Positions 52,494 through 61,493 of a DNA stretch of 64,000 nucleotides are shown one piece after another (the first letter of the stretch is position 1; each line of letters starts with the position of its first letter). The notes beneath the pieces were generated by a model. The model was not told the origin of the DNA and searched no databases. It saw nothing but the letters and a program-made list of their open reading frames with translations. A program made the position numbers and the translations under genes. Source of the DNA: Treponema maltophilum ATCC 51939 (GTDB lineage Bacteria > Spirochaetota > Spirochaetia > Treponematales > Treponemataceae); contig NZ_KE332518.1 in the NCBI RefSeq assembly GCF_000413055.1, positions 1,303,583 to 1,367,582 of the forward strand. Reading direction: 5' to 3'.

Positions 52494-52987
52494 ACTCCCG
52501 TGCTTCCGAACCCGCCGGAACCGCGCACCGTTTCGGAAAGACTTTCGGCGGCGCAAAACTTCGCCTGTACGACACTCGCGACAACGAGCTGGGCAATCCG
52601 GTCGCCGTTTCGGATCGTAAAGTCGGTTTTGCCGTGATTTATCAAAAGAATTTTTACTTCGCCGCGGTAATCCGAATCGATTGTGCCCGGCGCATTTAAA
52701 AGGGAGATGCCGTGTTTTGCCGCAAGACCTGAACGCGGCCTTACTTGAATTTCGAAGCCCGAAGGAATTTCAAAAAAAAGTCCCGTAGGAACGGCCGCCC
52801 ACGAACCGGAAGGAATGCACAGCGGCTCTTTCAGGCATGCGCGCACGTCGGCGCCGGCAGCCTCCGAACTTTCGTAGCTCGGCAATGATGCTCCCTCGGA
52901 CACGATACATTTAACCGCGACACAACCCGTATCGGCGCAATCCGTATGTATACCGTTCATATCGCTTTTATTATTTTTATCGTTCAT
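52490..52987 (-). CDS. dut: dUTP diphosphatase
   Basis: A homotrimeric dUTPase of about 165 residues, which hydrolyses dUTP to dUMP and PPi to keep uracil out of DNA. All five motifs are visible: [38 protein letters not shown] (catalytic Asp region), GDRIAQLVV and GSGGFGSTG at the C-terminus. The first 25 residues ([16 protein letters not shown]) are an extra hydrophilic extension; ATG 52987 is taken, and ATG 52960 would fit the conserved part better. trpS ends 32 bases upstream, and the lptG-type gene overlaps by 4 bases downstream. Confidence 0.95.
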   Translation of the reverse strand: MNDKNNKSDMNGIHTDCADTGCVAVKCIVSEGASLPSYESSEAAGADVRACLKEPLCIPSGSWAAVPTGLFFEIPSGFEIQVRPRSGLAAKHGISLLNAPGTIDSDYRGEVKILLINHGKTDFTIRNGDRIAQLVVASVVQAKFCAAESLSETVRGSGGFGSTGV

Positions 52988-53019
52988 ACCCGGCACCCCC
53001 ATACTCCGCACCCCGCGCC

Positions 53020-54081
53020 CTATATTTTCATGTTCATAACCGAGCGGACTTCTTCCAATGTGGCGGCGGCGATCGCACGCGCTTTTTGCGCACCGTCCGA
53101 AAGCACGCTGCGGATGTATGCCGGATCGGCTTCAAGTCGCTTTCGCTCGGCGCGCAAAGGACGAAGCGTTTCATTTAAGGCTTCGGTCAGCAGGGCCTTT
53201 AATTTTCCGCCGCCGCCCTCGCCTATCCGTCCCGCAATCGAGGCGGGTTCTTCGCCCGTGCACAGCGATATAAGCATAAGCAAATTGGCGACTTCGGGAC
53301 GTTTTTCCGGATCATAGGTAATGAGCCGCTCGGAATCGGTTTTCGCTTTTTTGATGAGCGAAGCGGTTTCGTCTTCGCTTGCCGAAAGCATAACCGCATT
53401 TCCGCGGCTTTTGCTCATTTTTTGACTTCCGTCCAACCCCAAAATCGACGGCGTTTTGCTTAAAAGCGCTTCCGGTTCGGGAAAAACGCTTTTTCCGCTG
53501 CAGAATTTTTCGTTAAAACGGCGTGCAATCGTGCGCGTCATTTCCAAATGCGGAAGCTGATCCTTTCCCACCGGAACGACGGTCGCCTTGCAAAACAAAA
53601 TATCGCAGGCTTGGTGCACCGGATACGTATACATGCCGGCATTTACGCTTTTTAAGCCCGCCGAATTGATTTCTTCTTTTACCGTCGGATTGCGGCTCAA
53701 TTCCGCATTGCTGACCAGCGTTAAAAACGGCAGCATCAGCTGGTTCGCTTCGGGAACATAGCTGTGCGGGAAAATAAACACATCGTCGGAAGGCCGAATG
53801 CCCGCCGCAAGATAATCGATTGTCAGCTGCTTTGTGTTTTGCGCGATTTCGCCGAAAGCATCGTGATCGGTGAGCACTTGATAGTCGGCAATCACAATGT
53901 AGGTCGGAATTCCCAACTGCGCAAGGCGCACCCGGTTTTGCAAAGAGCCGAAATAGTGCCCGATGTGCAGCCTGCCGGTAGGACGGTCGCCCGTCAGCAC
54001 CCGGTATTTTTTCGGATTGATTTGAATGTCTTTTTCAAGATTTTTGCTGCGCTCAAGCGCCGCCGTGTACGTATCAGCCAT
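53020..54081 (-). CDS. trpS: Tryptophanyl-tRNA synthetase
   Basis: A class I synthetase of about 353 residues. ATG 54081 ([11 protein letters not shown]) is taken, with GGAG about 10 bases upstream. The HIGH motif is [13 protein letters not shown], the Trp-binding part includes [13 protein letters not shown] and [10 protein letters not shown], and the KMSKS motif is [13 protein letters not shown]. The C-terminal anticodon-binding helices follow ([20 protein letters not shown]). The length and motifs are normal. It lies between tmRNA (transcribed in the same direction, upstream) and dut. Confidence 0.97.
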   Translation of the reverse strand: MADTYTAALERSKNLEKDIQINPKKYRVLTGDRPTGRLHIGHYFGSLQNRVRLAQLGIPTYIVIADYQVLTDHDAFGEIAQNTKQLTIDYLAAGIRPSDDVFIFPHSYVPEANQLMLPFLTLVSNAELSRNPTVKEEINSAGLKSVNAGMYTYPVHQACDILFCKATVVPVGKDQLPHLEMTRTIARRFNEKFCSGKSVFPEPEALLSKTPSILGLDGSQKMSKSRGNAVMLSASEDETASLIKKAKTDSERLITYDPEKRPEVANLLMLISLCTGEEPASIAGRIGEGGGGKLKALLTEALNETLRPLRAERKRLEADPAYIRSVLSDGAQKARAIAAATLEEVRSVMNMKI

Positions 54082-54182
54082 AACCGCCCCGCTCCGGACC
54101 TTGTAGAACGGCAATCGCCGAAAGCCGAAGGTTCCTTTAGATGGGCGTATTATAGCAAAAAAAATCGGTACAATGCAACAGT

Positions 54183-54531
54183 TGGAGATGGGGGGAATTG
54201 AACCCCCGTCCGAATGAGAGGACCGGGAACATCTACAGGTTTAGCGGCGCGAGGTATTTGTCGGGAAACGGTAGCAGCGCCGCAAGCGTCGTCTCCGTAT
54301 TCCGGTAAAAGTCCCGTGCAGGTACCGGACACCCTGCAAAGCAAGCCCTGATCAGCGTCAGGATATCGGACCGTTCAGAGCGGCACAATCCGTATCCCGC
54401 GATTACGCAGCTAAGGCGTAGTCGTAAGAATTGTCGAAATCGGCAATTATAGGTTTTGTCTGTTCGGAGGAAAGACGTCCTCACCTGCAGCTCGAGATCT
54501 CTAACACACCCGTCGAAACCGGTGCATCCCC
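54183..54531 (-). ncRNA. ssrA: tmRNA (ssrA)
   Basis: A 349-nt tmRNA on the minus strand. The 5' end is GGGGATGCACCGGTTTCGACG, the classic tmRNA start. The 3' end is the T arm ending in TTCAATTCCCCCCATCTCC. The acceptor stem pairs GGGGATG with CATCTCC. The tag frame reads GCC GAT TTC GAC AAT ... GCT GCG TAA, giving the peptide ADFDNSYDYALAA, similar to other treponemal tags ending in DYALAA. The 3' CCA is not encoded. It rescues stalled ribosomes with SmpB. Confidence 0.96.
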
Positions 54532-54541
54532 AGTCGCACTA

Positions 54542-54570
54542 AAGATACGGATTTACGCACAAAAAGTCAA
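54542..54570 (-). promoter_or_regulatory. tmRNA promoter
   Basis: On the minus strand TTGACT (54565-54570), 17 bases and TATCTT (54542-54547), 10 bases before the mature 5' end. Confidence 0.75.
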
Positions 54571-54972
54571 GTGCGGGAGAGGATAAGAATTCGGCATAAG
54601 AAAAATCGGCAAAAAAAACAAATTGTTCACAAATATTACACGTAAAAAAAGAGAGCGCTCAGGCAATTCGCTTCGCTCATGTCGCTCGGCTTCACCTCCC
54701 GCCGTTCGCTGCTCTCACTTACCGAGTTTGCGGTGCAAACTCGAGATAAAAAGTACAGGCATTATTTTAGAAACTGCTTTTTATCATTCCGTTTTTTTCA
54801 CACATTTTTCATAAACCTGTTTTTTTTACGGCCTTTGGCCATACCGAAGCCCTGTCCTCTTTATAAGGGAAAAAAGAATTTCTCATTCAAAATCCACGCA
54901 ATTCAGACTCAAAAGGTTCTATCCTTTTGTCTTACGCTATACCAAACTTTTCATGCTGAAGCCCTGGGGCGA
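54571..54972. repeat. 400-base non-coding stretch with mixed hairpins and dispersed repeat copy
   Basis: No gene is supported between the tmRNA promoter and the mbeg1-like promoter. It contains CGAGTTTGC/GCAAACTCG (54723-54731, 54735-54743), similar in word content to the hairpin at 12714-12738. It also has CAAAAGG/CCTTTTG (54910-54929) and the exact inverted copy of the 20-bp repeat of 35080-35099 at 54947-54966. The stretch looks like a mosaic of degraded repeat pieces. Confidence 0.6.
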
Positions 54973-55001
54973 TTTACAAAAAGAGCGGTTCAAGTTATAG
55001 T
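54973..55001 (+). promoter_or_regulatory. Promoter of the mbeg1-like gene (predicted leaderless)
   Basis: TTTACA (54973-54978), 17 bases and TATAGT (54996-55001), then 6 bases to the ATG at 55008. No Shine-Dalgarno sequence. Confidence 0.6.
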
Positions 55002-55007
55002 AAAATC

Positions 55008-56171
55008 ATGGCCAATATTGAAGACTACATTTTATGGCGCGGCGACATTCCCTTTGCGGTTTCCGATTTTAACGAAGCGGACGCGCTTATTTTGTGCCAG
55101 CTGTCTTACATCGATTTTGACGGCATTATAAGCGAAAATTTCAAATCCGGCATAACGATAAAAGAAGCGGCGCAAAAATATGCGCGGCGCTACCCGAAAA
55201 AAGATCCGGAAAACTTCGGCGTTTTTATAAATCCCCGATCCGCGCAGCTTTTGAAAGCGGCCGGCAATTCGGTGCGTTTTTCGGGCATTGTACTCAAGGG
55301 TTTTGTAAACGAAATCGATTTAAAGGCCGAAAAACAATTTTCCGCTGTAACGGCGGTTCTTTCGCCGAAAAAAAGCTGCGTCGTCTACCGCGGAACCGAC
55401 GATACGCTCATCGGCTGGAAAGAAGACTTCAATATGGCCGCAGACGATCCGGTTCCGTCGCAGCAGGCGGCTTTGGACTATTTGGAAAAAGCCTGCACAC
55501 ACTGCCGCGGCAAACTGTATACCGCCGGACACTCAAAAGGCGGCAACCTCGCCCTGTACGCGCCGGCATTTTGCTCGGATAAAATATTCAAACGCATAGA
55601 AACAATCTTTTGCTTTGACGGCCCGGGGTTTAACAAAGATACATGCCGGCGCGGCGATACGGCAAGGGCCTTTGCAAAGGCGCAGTGTTTTGTTCCGCAG
55701 TCGTCGGTAGTCGGCATATTGTTGGAGTATCCGAAAAAGCACACGATCGTGCAAAGCGATGCGGCAAACGGAGTACTTCAGCACGATGCTTTTTCGTGGC
55801 AGTTTCACGGTAAAGAATTTGCGACGCTGTCAAAGCGGGGCGACGACAGTATGTTTGCCGAAAACACCGTAAAAACCTGGCTCGAAGGGCTCGATAAAAA
55901 AGCGCGCAAAGAATTTATAAACACCCTCTTCGATGCGGCCGGAGCCGCCGGAGCGCTGACACTCACGGATTTAAAAAACCGCTGGGTGCAAACATCGGCC
56001 GCCGCATTAAAAAAACTCCACGATACCGATTCAAAAACAAAGGAACGGATTTTCGACATTCTCAAATTGTTCATAAAATCGGTGCAATCGAACATGCCCG
56101 CCATCGGCGATTTATTGAACGCCAAAAGCGGGCAACACGAAAAAAGCAAAAATACGGGAAGAAAAAAATAG
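55008..56171 (+). CDS. Mbeg1-like (DUF2974) alpha/beta-hydrolase-type protein
   Basis: A 387-residue protein of the Mbeg1-like/DUF2974 group. It begins MANIEDYILWRGDIPF with DFNEADALILCQLSYIDFDG, the typical opening. The lipase-like core has VVYRGTDDTLIGWKEDFNM and KLYTAGHSKGGNLALYAPAF, whose GHSKGG is the nucleophile elbow with Ser near residue 181. A catalytic Asp and His are likely in FCFDGPGFNKD and in the later GVLQHDAFSW region. The natural substrate is unknown; lipid or ester hydrolysis is the family guess. It has no signal peptide. The promoter suggests a leaderless mRNA. Confidence 0.85.
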   Translation: MANIEDYILWRGDIPFAVSDFNEADALILCQLSYIDFDGIISENFKSGITIKEAAQKYARRYPKKDPENFGVFINPRSAQLLKAAGNSVRFSGIVLKGFVNEIDLKAEKQFSAVTAVLSPKKSCVVYRGTDDTLIGWKEDFNMAADDPVPSQQAALDYLEKACTHCRGKLYTAGHSKGGNLALYAPAFCSDKIFKRIETIFCFDGPGFNKDTCRRGDTARAFAKAQCFVPQSSVVGILLEYPKKHTIVQSDAANGVLQHDAFSWQFHGKEFATLSKRGDDSMFAENTVKTWLEGLDKKARKEFINTLFDAAGAAGALTLTDLKNRWVQTSAAALKKLHDTDSKTKERIFDILKLFIKSVQSNMPAIGDLLNAKSGQHEKSKNTGRKK

Positions 56172-56186
56172 TGCGCACGAATGCAA

Positions 56187-56217
56187 CGTCCTTCGAGAAT
56201 TGATATTCTCTCGGACG
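56187..56217. terminator. Hairpin between convergent mbeg1-like and chemoreceptor genes
   Basis: CGTCC (56187-56191) pairs with GGACG (56213-56217), and GAGAAT (56195-56200) pairs with ATTCTC (56205-56210), with a small internal loop. Only weak T runs flank it, so it is a probable shared terminator. Confidence 0.5.
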
Positions 56218-56234
56218 CCGCATTTTAAGGAAGT

Positions 56235-58535
56235 TTATACAGCCGGTGTTTCCGATTCTTTTTGTATGGCTTCGTTATCCGACATTAAATTCTTTAAGCG
56301 CAAAACCGTTTCCCGCGTTCCCTGCTGAGCGGTTTTTGTTTGCTCAAACGTATCGATAAGTTCGGTTATGCTTTTAATCATCGAATCGATTTCGGAGTTT
56401 ACCTTTTCCGTCGCTTCGGTCAAGCGGTTAAAGCCCCGTGCCGATCTTTGACGGGTATCGATCAGCGTATCGTTTTCGTTTTGCAGCGCATCCATTTCGG
56501 CCAAAACGGTTTTAAGCGAGCCTTCCATACTTGCGCTTTGCGAATTTGTCTGAACGAAAAAATTCGATATTTCGGCAAGCACGGTTTTAAAACCGTTGAC
56601 CTTTTCGGTTATGTTCGCAAAGCTTTCTTCCAAAACACCGGCGGCCGACGCGGAATCGTCGATCGCTTCGGTAATTTTTTTGATGATTTTGCCCGTAGAA
56701 TCGGCTTCTTCGGAAGATTTTTCCGCTAAACTGCGAATCTCTTCGGCGACGACGGCAAAACCTTTTCCCGCTTCGCCCGCGTGAGCGGCTTCGATGGCCG
56801 CGTTCATCGCCAAAAGGTTCGTTTGTTCGGCTATCTGCGTTATCAGCGCGTTCGTTTCAAGCAGCAAAGACGAGCCGGTCGTTATTTCGTCGATAATTTG
56901 CGCCATCTTGCTCAAATTCGTTTTACCCTTTTCGCTTGCATCCGAAATGTTTTTAAAATTCTCTTCGATCAGTTGGAATTTTTCGGTCAGAACCTTGGTA
57001 TTTTGTACCAATTCGGACAAATTATTTACCGCATTTTTCGACTTCGAACTTTGTTCGGCAATCTGCACATTCAAGCCGTCCAAAAATTCGTTCAGCTGTC
57101 CGGTCGTTTTTTCGCTTTCGCCGAGCGTTTCCTGCTGCACCGAAATCTCGTTCAAAACCGAATCCACATAGTCCGATATTTTATCGAACGATTCATTCGC
57201 TTTTTGCATGGACGAACTGAGCACGGCATCGCCCTTGGTTAAATCGGATGCGGCATTCTTTATTTCGCCGAACAGCAGTTTTAATTTTTCCGAATAATCG
57301 GCGAGTTTGGCGCTCGTTTGTTCGCTGTTCCGCTGTTCAATATGCGATTTCCACGCGAGCGCGATCGATTGCACGATTAAAAATACGGTCAAACCGATAG
57401 GCAGCATCGTCGGAAAGCGGATGATCATCATGCCGGAAAGCAAATCCAAAACGCTCGAAACAATCAGGGCAAAAAAGCCCGCAAGAATAAAAGCGTACCC
57501 GTTTCTTTTTCGTTTTATCAAAAGAACGATGATTCCAATCACATACACCGCTTCGATAAGCGAAACTATTTGATGGTACAAAAGCAGCGACGTAAAAAAG
57601 GACGCAGGCGTAAAGAGCGTAATCAGCGCGTACACAGCGCATTCGGCCGTACAAATAAGTAAGACGGTTTTATTGACTTCATCTTTGTACAAAACGCGCA
57701 GATAGAACAAAACGGGCACAATCACGACCGCAAAGGTAAAGTATTCAATTCTGATATTCGCGTACCACGAAAAGCCGAACACTTCGCTTCCGATTAACGA
57801 ATTGGTTGCGAGCATGCGCAGCGCAACGGTAAAAACGAAAAGAGAAAACGCAAATAAACTGGTTTCTTTTCTGCGGAATAAAAATAAAATCAAATGGTAG
57901 ATGCCGAGCGCGAAAGCAAAGCCGAATAAAATCGCATCGAAAACGGCCGAATTCAAAACGGATGCTGTAAGCGCCTGATTTTTACCGATTTGCACCGTAT
58001 TGTACAAACCGGACCTCGTGTAATCGAAATTCGCAACCTGAATAACGATATCAAGTTCGGAGCTGTCGTACGGCAGGGGAAAATTCCGCGTTTTTGCAGC
58101 CGGCGTATAGGATTTTTTCGTTTTGCCGACTTTGCCGATTTCTCCGAGTTCTTTGCCGTTTGCAAAAACTTTTACGGCGGTCATGGGCTGTTTTATATGC
58201 AGTGCAAGATTCGACGCATCCTTGGGCAAAAGCACTTTAAGCGTGTATGTCGCATACCCGAAAGACGGATAGTTTTTTCCGTTTTTGCTTTTTGCCGTCC
58301 AAACGTCGGGCACAGTTACAAAATCGGGCGCGGGTTTTGAAGTTTGCAAAAGCTCTTCCCAAAAAAAGCCCCACTCGCCTTTTAATTCGAGGGTTGCATC
58401 GGAAGAAGGATTCCACCTTGTTAAATCGATTTGCCCGTTTTTGACCGTAAAATTCTGTGCGTTCGCCGAGGAAAGAACGGCAAAAAACGACAGATACAAA
58501 GGCAGCAGTAAAGCCGCCCGCATGCGCATTTTCAT
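56235..58535 (-). CDS. Chemoreceptor with 7TMR-DISM-type sensor and MCP signalling domain
   Basis: About 766 residues from ATG 58535 ([19 protein letters not shown] five bases upstream). After the signal peptide, residues about 25-185 form an extracellular jelly-roll of the 7TMR-DISM type ([43 protein letters not shown]). Seven membrane helices follow (about 190-400, starting [20 protein letters not shown]). The cytoplasmic part is a coiled coil with an MCP tip, [38 protein letters not shown]. This architecture is uncommon for chemoreceptors, which usually have two membrane helices; 7TM-DISM sensors bind carbohydrates or other small ligands. The ligand here is unknown. The gene stands alone on the minus strand. 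Confidence 0.9.
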   Translation of the reverse strand: MKMRMRAALLLPLYLSFFAVLSSANAQNFTVKNGQIDLTRWNPSSDATLELKGEWGFFWEELLQTSKPAPDFVTVPDVWTAKSKNGKNYPSFGYATYTLKVLLPKDASNLALHIKQPMTAVKVFANGKELGEIGKVGKTKKSYTPAAKTRNFPLPYDSSELDIVIQVANFDYTRSGLYNTVQIGKNQALTASVLNSAVFDAILFGFAFALGIYHLILFLFRRKETSLFAFSLFVFTVALRMLATNSLIGSEVFGFSWYANIRIEYFTFAVVIVPVLFYLRVLYKDEVNKTVLLICTAECAVYALITLFTPASFFTSLLLYHQIVSLIEAVYVIGIIVLLIKRKRNGYAFILAGFFALIVSSVLDLLSGMMIIRFPTMLPIGLTVFLIVQSIALAWKSHIEQRNSEQTSAKLADYSEKLKLLFGEIKNAASDLTKGDAVLSSSMQKANESFDKISDYVDSVLNEISVQQETLGESEKTTGQLNEFLDGLNVQIAEQSSKSKNAVNNLSELVQNTKVLTEKFQLIEENFKNISDASEKGKTNLSKMAQIIDEITTGSSLLLETNALITQIAEQTNLLAMNAAIEAAHAGEAGKGFAVVAEEIRSLAEKSSEEADSTGKIIKKITEAIDDSASAAGVLEESFANITEKVNGFKTVLAEISNFFVQTNSQSASMEGSLKTVLAEMDALQNENDTLIDTRQRSARGFNRLTEATEKVNSEIDSMIKSITELIDTFEQTKTAQQGTRETVLRLKNLMSDNEAIQKESETPAV

Positions 58536-58667
58536 AGACACTCCATAGATATTGTATTTCTTTCTTTTTAAATTTTCAACCTGCATTACAGCTACAGACT
58601 TATTATCGGCATAAAACAGCCGGCACGCGCGCAAAAAATTCCGCGTGCGCCTATTTTCCCGATTTTT

Positions 58668-59711
58668 TTATGTGCGGCGCCTCCTTTTCATGCGGATTTC
58701 ACGCACGTCGTCTTCGCACCAGCCGAAGCCTTCTTTGTATTTTTTATGATCCAATCCCGCCGGCTCCACATGAATGACGATATCGTACACGTCGGGAATG
58801 CTTTTTCGCACGGCGGCCGACACCGCTTCGGCCTTTTTGTGGGCATCGCGCACGCTCATGTCGGGCGGCACTTCAATATCCAAATCGACATCCCAGCGCG
58901 AAGCGATTTTTCTGATTCGCGCGCGGTGCGGATTCGTAACGCCTTCAACCGATTTTATCGCATCGAAAAGCGTACAGTACAAAGCTTGGTTCGTGTTGCC
59001 GTCCATCAATTCGTTGTTAATTTCACCGAATAAAAATACCGCGTTTTTTATAATCCACAAGCCGACAAAAAAGGCAACAAGCGGATCCAAAACGGAAAGT
59101 TTGAAAATAACGGCGCACACAATGCCGAATAAAACCGAAGCCGAAATGACGATATCGGAAAACATGTTTTGAGCGTTTGCCGATATTATGGAACTGTTCG
59201 CTTTTTTGCCGATGATGCGCTGCGAATACGCCAAAGCGATTTTTCCCGCAATCGAAATGCAGGTTACGATTATTGCTGAAACGGCCGGCAGCGGTTTTTG
59301 CATGCCGTATTTGAGGATCGCAATGAGAGTTTTTACCGCGGAAATACTCAGCTGAGCGCCGGCAAAAAAAATCATAAACGAAAGAATCAGCGTTCCGGTC
59401 GTTTCGGCCCTTCCGTGCCCCCACGGGTGTTCTTTGTCCGACGGACGCGATATGATAACGCTGATGAGTAAGGTCATGCACGCGATCGCGACATCGCCGG
59501 TCGAATCCAAACCGTCGGCCAAAACGGCAAGGCTTCCGGCCGCAAGCCCCGCAACGATTTTAAGCGTGCAAAGTATAAGATTTCCCGCAAGAGCGATAAT
59601 GCCCGCAAGCCGGATAAGTTTGAGACGTTCCGTTTCGGGCAAGTTCAGATCCGCCGTTTTGATACCGGATTGCGGCTCGCCGTACTGTTGCGGATTTTTT
59701 GTCGTCGACAT
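58668..59711 (-). CDS. Cation diffusion facilitator family transporter
   Basis: A 347-residue CDF protein that exports divalent metals (Zn, Fe, Mn or Co) in exchange for protons. Six membrane helices start at ALAGNLILCTLKIVAGLAAG. The helix-2 metal site is SLAVLADGLDSTGDV (usually HSxxD, here ADGLDSTGD). Helix 5 has NAQNMFSDIVISASVLFG, and HPWGHGRAETTGTLIL follows helix 3. The C-terminal ferredoxin-like domain (about 255-345) has RWDVDLDIEVPPDMSVRDAHKKAE and IHVEPAGLDHK. The starting ATG lies 6 bases after the -10 box. Which metal is moved cannot be read with certainty. Confidence 0.92.
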   Translation of the reverse strand: MSTTKNPQQYGEPQSGIKTADLNLPETERLKLIRLAGIIALAGNLILCTLKIVAGLAAGSLAVLADGLDSTGDVAIACMTLLISVIISRPSDKEHPWGHGRAETTGTLILSFMIFFAGAQLSISAVKTLIAILKYGMQKPLPAVSAIIVTCISIAGKIALAYSQRIIGKKANSSIISANAQNMFSDIVISASVLFGIVCAVIFKLSVLDPLVAFFVGLWIIKNAVFLFGEINNELMDGNTNQALYCTLFDAIKSVEGVTNPHRARIRKIASRWDVDLDIEVPPDMSVRDAHKKAEAVSAAVRKSIPDVYDIVIHVEPAGLDHKKYKEGFGWCEDDVREIRMKRRRRT

Positions 59712-59717
59712 TTAAAT

Positions 59718-59746
59718 AGTATACTCTGTGATAAAAGAAAGTGCAA
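59718..59746 (-). promoter_or_regulatory. CDF transporter promoter (predicted leaderless)
   Basis: On the minus strand TTGCAC (59741-59746), 17 bases and TATACT (59718-59723), then 6 bases (ATTTAA) to the ATG at 59711. Confidence 0.6.
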
Positions 59747-59775
59747 TACGAATGATTATTTTGCTTATGTGCGGT

Positions 59776-59803
59776 GTGTAACTGTATGCATTAACGGTTA
59801 TAA
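59776..59803 (-). repeat. Degenerate terminal attC-like site
   Basis: Plus-strand GTGCGGTGTGTAAC runs into GTTATAA (59797-59803), resembling the two ends of the other attC sites but only 28 bases apart. The inner hairpin is deleted. It would be the end of the last cassette. Confidence 0.4.
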
Positions 59804-59805
59804 TA

Positions 59806-60714
59806 TTATTTATATCCGTAGTAATTAAATGCCGATACCCACATAGTAATTTTATCCAACTGAACGGAATCGGTAACTTCTTCTCTCAAAACAGTATCAT
59901 TCGTAGAACTAAACTCAATTTCCAATTTTTTCAAATTACATAATTCTTCGATTGCTATCTTACTCCACAAATCGGTTAAGAAAATATCTCCCTCGATGAG
60001 ATACGGAATACCGCCTTCTACATTTATCTCTTTGCCGTCTGCTTTGGTAGCGGTTATTTTATACGTTCCGGTACTTTCCGAATCGGAAGAATAAGTTTTT
60101 ACAATAAAATTATAAGAACCGGTATTCGGATCATCGATAAAAAAAATGCCTGAACCGGTCAAATCCAGCGGAGCAAGTGCTCTTTCAGAGTATAATTTGT
60201 CGGCTTGGACCGTTTGCTCAGATAAATCATTGTAATAGAAAACAATTTTGTCGATTGTGTACACATTATCTTGAAGAAAAGAATCATGCAATTTAACCGT
60301 GCAGTTACTTCCTGACATAACATCGAAAGTATCAAATGATACCGATAAATCTTTATCTTCGGAGCTCCCTGTTCCCCTAAAAAAAATTTTTGCTTTCATA
60401 ATCCGCTTTGAGGTTATATTTATAAAACTCAGCGAATTGCCGGCATCTTTTCGTATGTACCCGTACGTCGGATACATTATAACGGGAGCCGTAAGGCCGG
60501 AATATTCCTGATAAGCAAAATGCATGGCTTTTCCCATAAATTCAGGATCCTCGTTTAAGTAATAACTGTTTGCTGATAATGAGTATTCACGCCGGTTTGT
60601 TGTTTTTGTTCCCGAATATGAAGTTCTATTTACTGCCTCAGCCGGAATATTATTTTTTGTCGCGCATCCGAATAACGGAATTATTGAAATCGATAGTAAA
60701 ATTATTCTTTTCAT
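59806..60714 (-). CDS. Cassette-borne lipoprotein of unknown function
   Basis: A 302-residue protein with a lipoprotein signal (MKRIILLSISIIPLFGC; Cys17 after LFG). The mature protein is rich in Ser, Thr and Asn and looks all-beta. It contains KAKIFFRGTGSSEDKDLSVSFD, SIVFYYNDLS-like alternation and SGIFFIDDPNTGSYNFIVKT. I do not recognise a family. AGGAGG precedes the ATG by 5 bases. It is the last cassette gene of the array, with a degenerate attC behind it. The A+T-rich codon use fits a cassette gene rather than its chromosomal neighbour, the CDF gene. It is probably anchored in the inner or outer membrane. Confidence 0.75.
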   Translation of the reverse strand: MKRIILLSISIIPLFGCATKNNIPAEAVNRTSYSGTKTTNRREYSLSANSYYLNEDPEFMGKAMHFAYQEYSGLTAPVIMYPTYGYIRKDAGNSLSFINITSKRIMKAKIFFRGTGSSEDKDLSVSFDTFDVMSGSNCTVKLHDSFLQDNVYTIDKIVFYYNDLSEQTVQADKLYSERALAPLDLTGSGIFFIDDPNTGSYNFIVKTYSSDSESTGTYKITATKADGKEINVEGGIPYLIEGDIFLTDLWSKIAIEELCNLKKLEIEFSSTNDTVLREEVTDSVQLDKITMWVSAFNYYGYK

Positions 60715-60747
60715 TTTTACCTCCTAGCTTGTCCCGGTGCGGGTGTC

Positions 60748-60814
60748 CGTATAACTTGTATTTAAGCCGCAAACCGACTTAACCGTGTTGCCGCTACGAA
60801 CCTCATGTTATACG
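60748..60814 (-). repeat. attC site 1
   Basis: A 67-bp site. CGTATAAC (60748-60755) and GTTATACG (60807-60814) are perfect inverse ends. The inner part in cassette orientation, CATGAGGTTCGTAGCGG and ACACGGTTAAG, closely matches site 4. It ends the cassette carrying the broken gene 60818-61396. Confidence 0.7.
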
Positions 60815-60817
60815 AAA

Positions 60818-61396
60818 TTATTGTTCATATACTGTTGTACAATCTAAATATTCTCTTTTAAAATTATCCAAGTGTAATTTATATCGTACGACAATACTTT
60901 TAGATTCCAAATCCTGTGGGGTTAAAGTTTTTTTATATTCTTCACTTCTTTTTAAAGATTCATCCGTTACTCTATTTTTGCTAATATTCCACCAATCACA
61001 TTTTTCAACAATGATGACAGTTTTTCCGTCATATTCCAAATCTCTCAAATATGAACCGCTGTACAAACCCTTATTTGTTTTTACATCATAAACGGCAAAG
61101 GCTCTAACACCCGGACTTGTGCCGTAATCTTGGAACAAGTATTTTTCATCATCGGAAATAATACACCATGCCGATTCGCAATCATACCCCATATCGGTAA
61201 TATGTCTAATTTCATTCGTTTTGGGATTCCATTTAAAAGTTCCAACGGGATCAGAATATTGAAAGTCTGCAATATCATCAGACCAAACGAAACAGTATGA
61301 TTTTTGCTTTGGGAATTTACTTGGATATACTTACACTATTGCTTTTTGACCGTTTCTATCGATTTCCAATAAACATATTGAAAAAAATCGCTTCAT
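60818..61396 (-). pseudogene. Cassette gene interrupted by an in-frame stop
   Basis: From ATG 61396 (AGGAGG nine bases upstream) the frame reads MKRFFSICLLEIDRNGQKAIV, then TAA at 61333-61331, then continues open in the same frame through VYPSKFPKQKSYCFVWSDD to the end at 60818. The total would be about 192 residues. The downstream part alone (from ATG 61192, 124 residues) has SAWCIISDDEKYLFQDYG and AVYDVKTNKGLYSGSYLRD, which look like a small beta-rich protein. No family is recognised. Either the gene is inactivated or a shorter internal start is used. It is followed directly by attC site 1. Confidence 0.7.
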
Positions 61397-61429
61397 TTTT
61401 GATTTCCTCCTAAACGTCCCGGTGCATGC

Positions 61430-61491
61430 ACTTAACAAGTGTCTTAAACGGCGGCAGGTTTGAACCGCCGCCTGCTTTAAAGGCGTTGTCA
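61430..61491 (-). repeat. attC site 2
   Basis: A 62-bp site. In cassette orientation GTTAAGT (61430-61436) fits the core GTTRRRY. The opposing box is only partly matched (TGACAAC, 61485-61491). The inner stem is strong, GGCGGC/GCCGCC around AGGTTTGAACC. Confidence 0.65.
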
Positions 61492-61493
61492 TT

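Noticed and set aside
54150-54484. Small frames on the minus strand at 54150-54484
   Set aside because: They lie inside the tmRNA gene; only the short tag frame is translated there.
54623-55131. Frames of 63 and 150 codons upstream of the mbeg1-like gene
   Set aside because: They cross repeat-derived sequence, a promoter and the start of the real gene in another frame; the composition is not protein-like.
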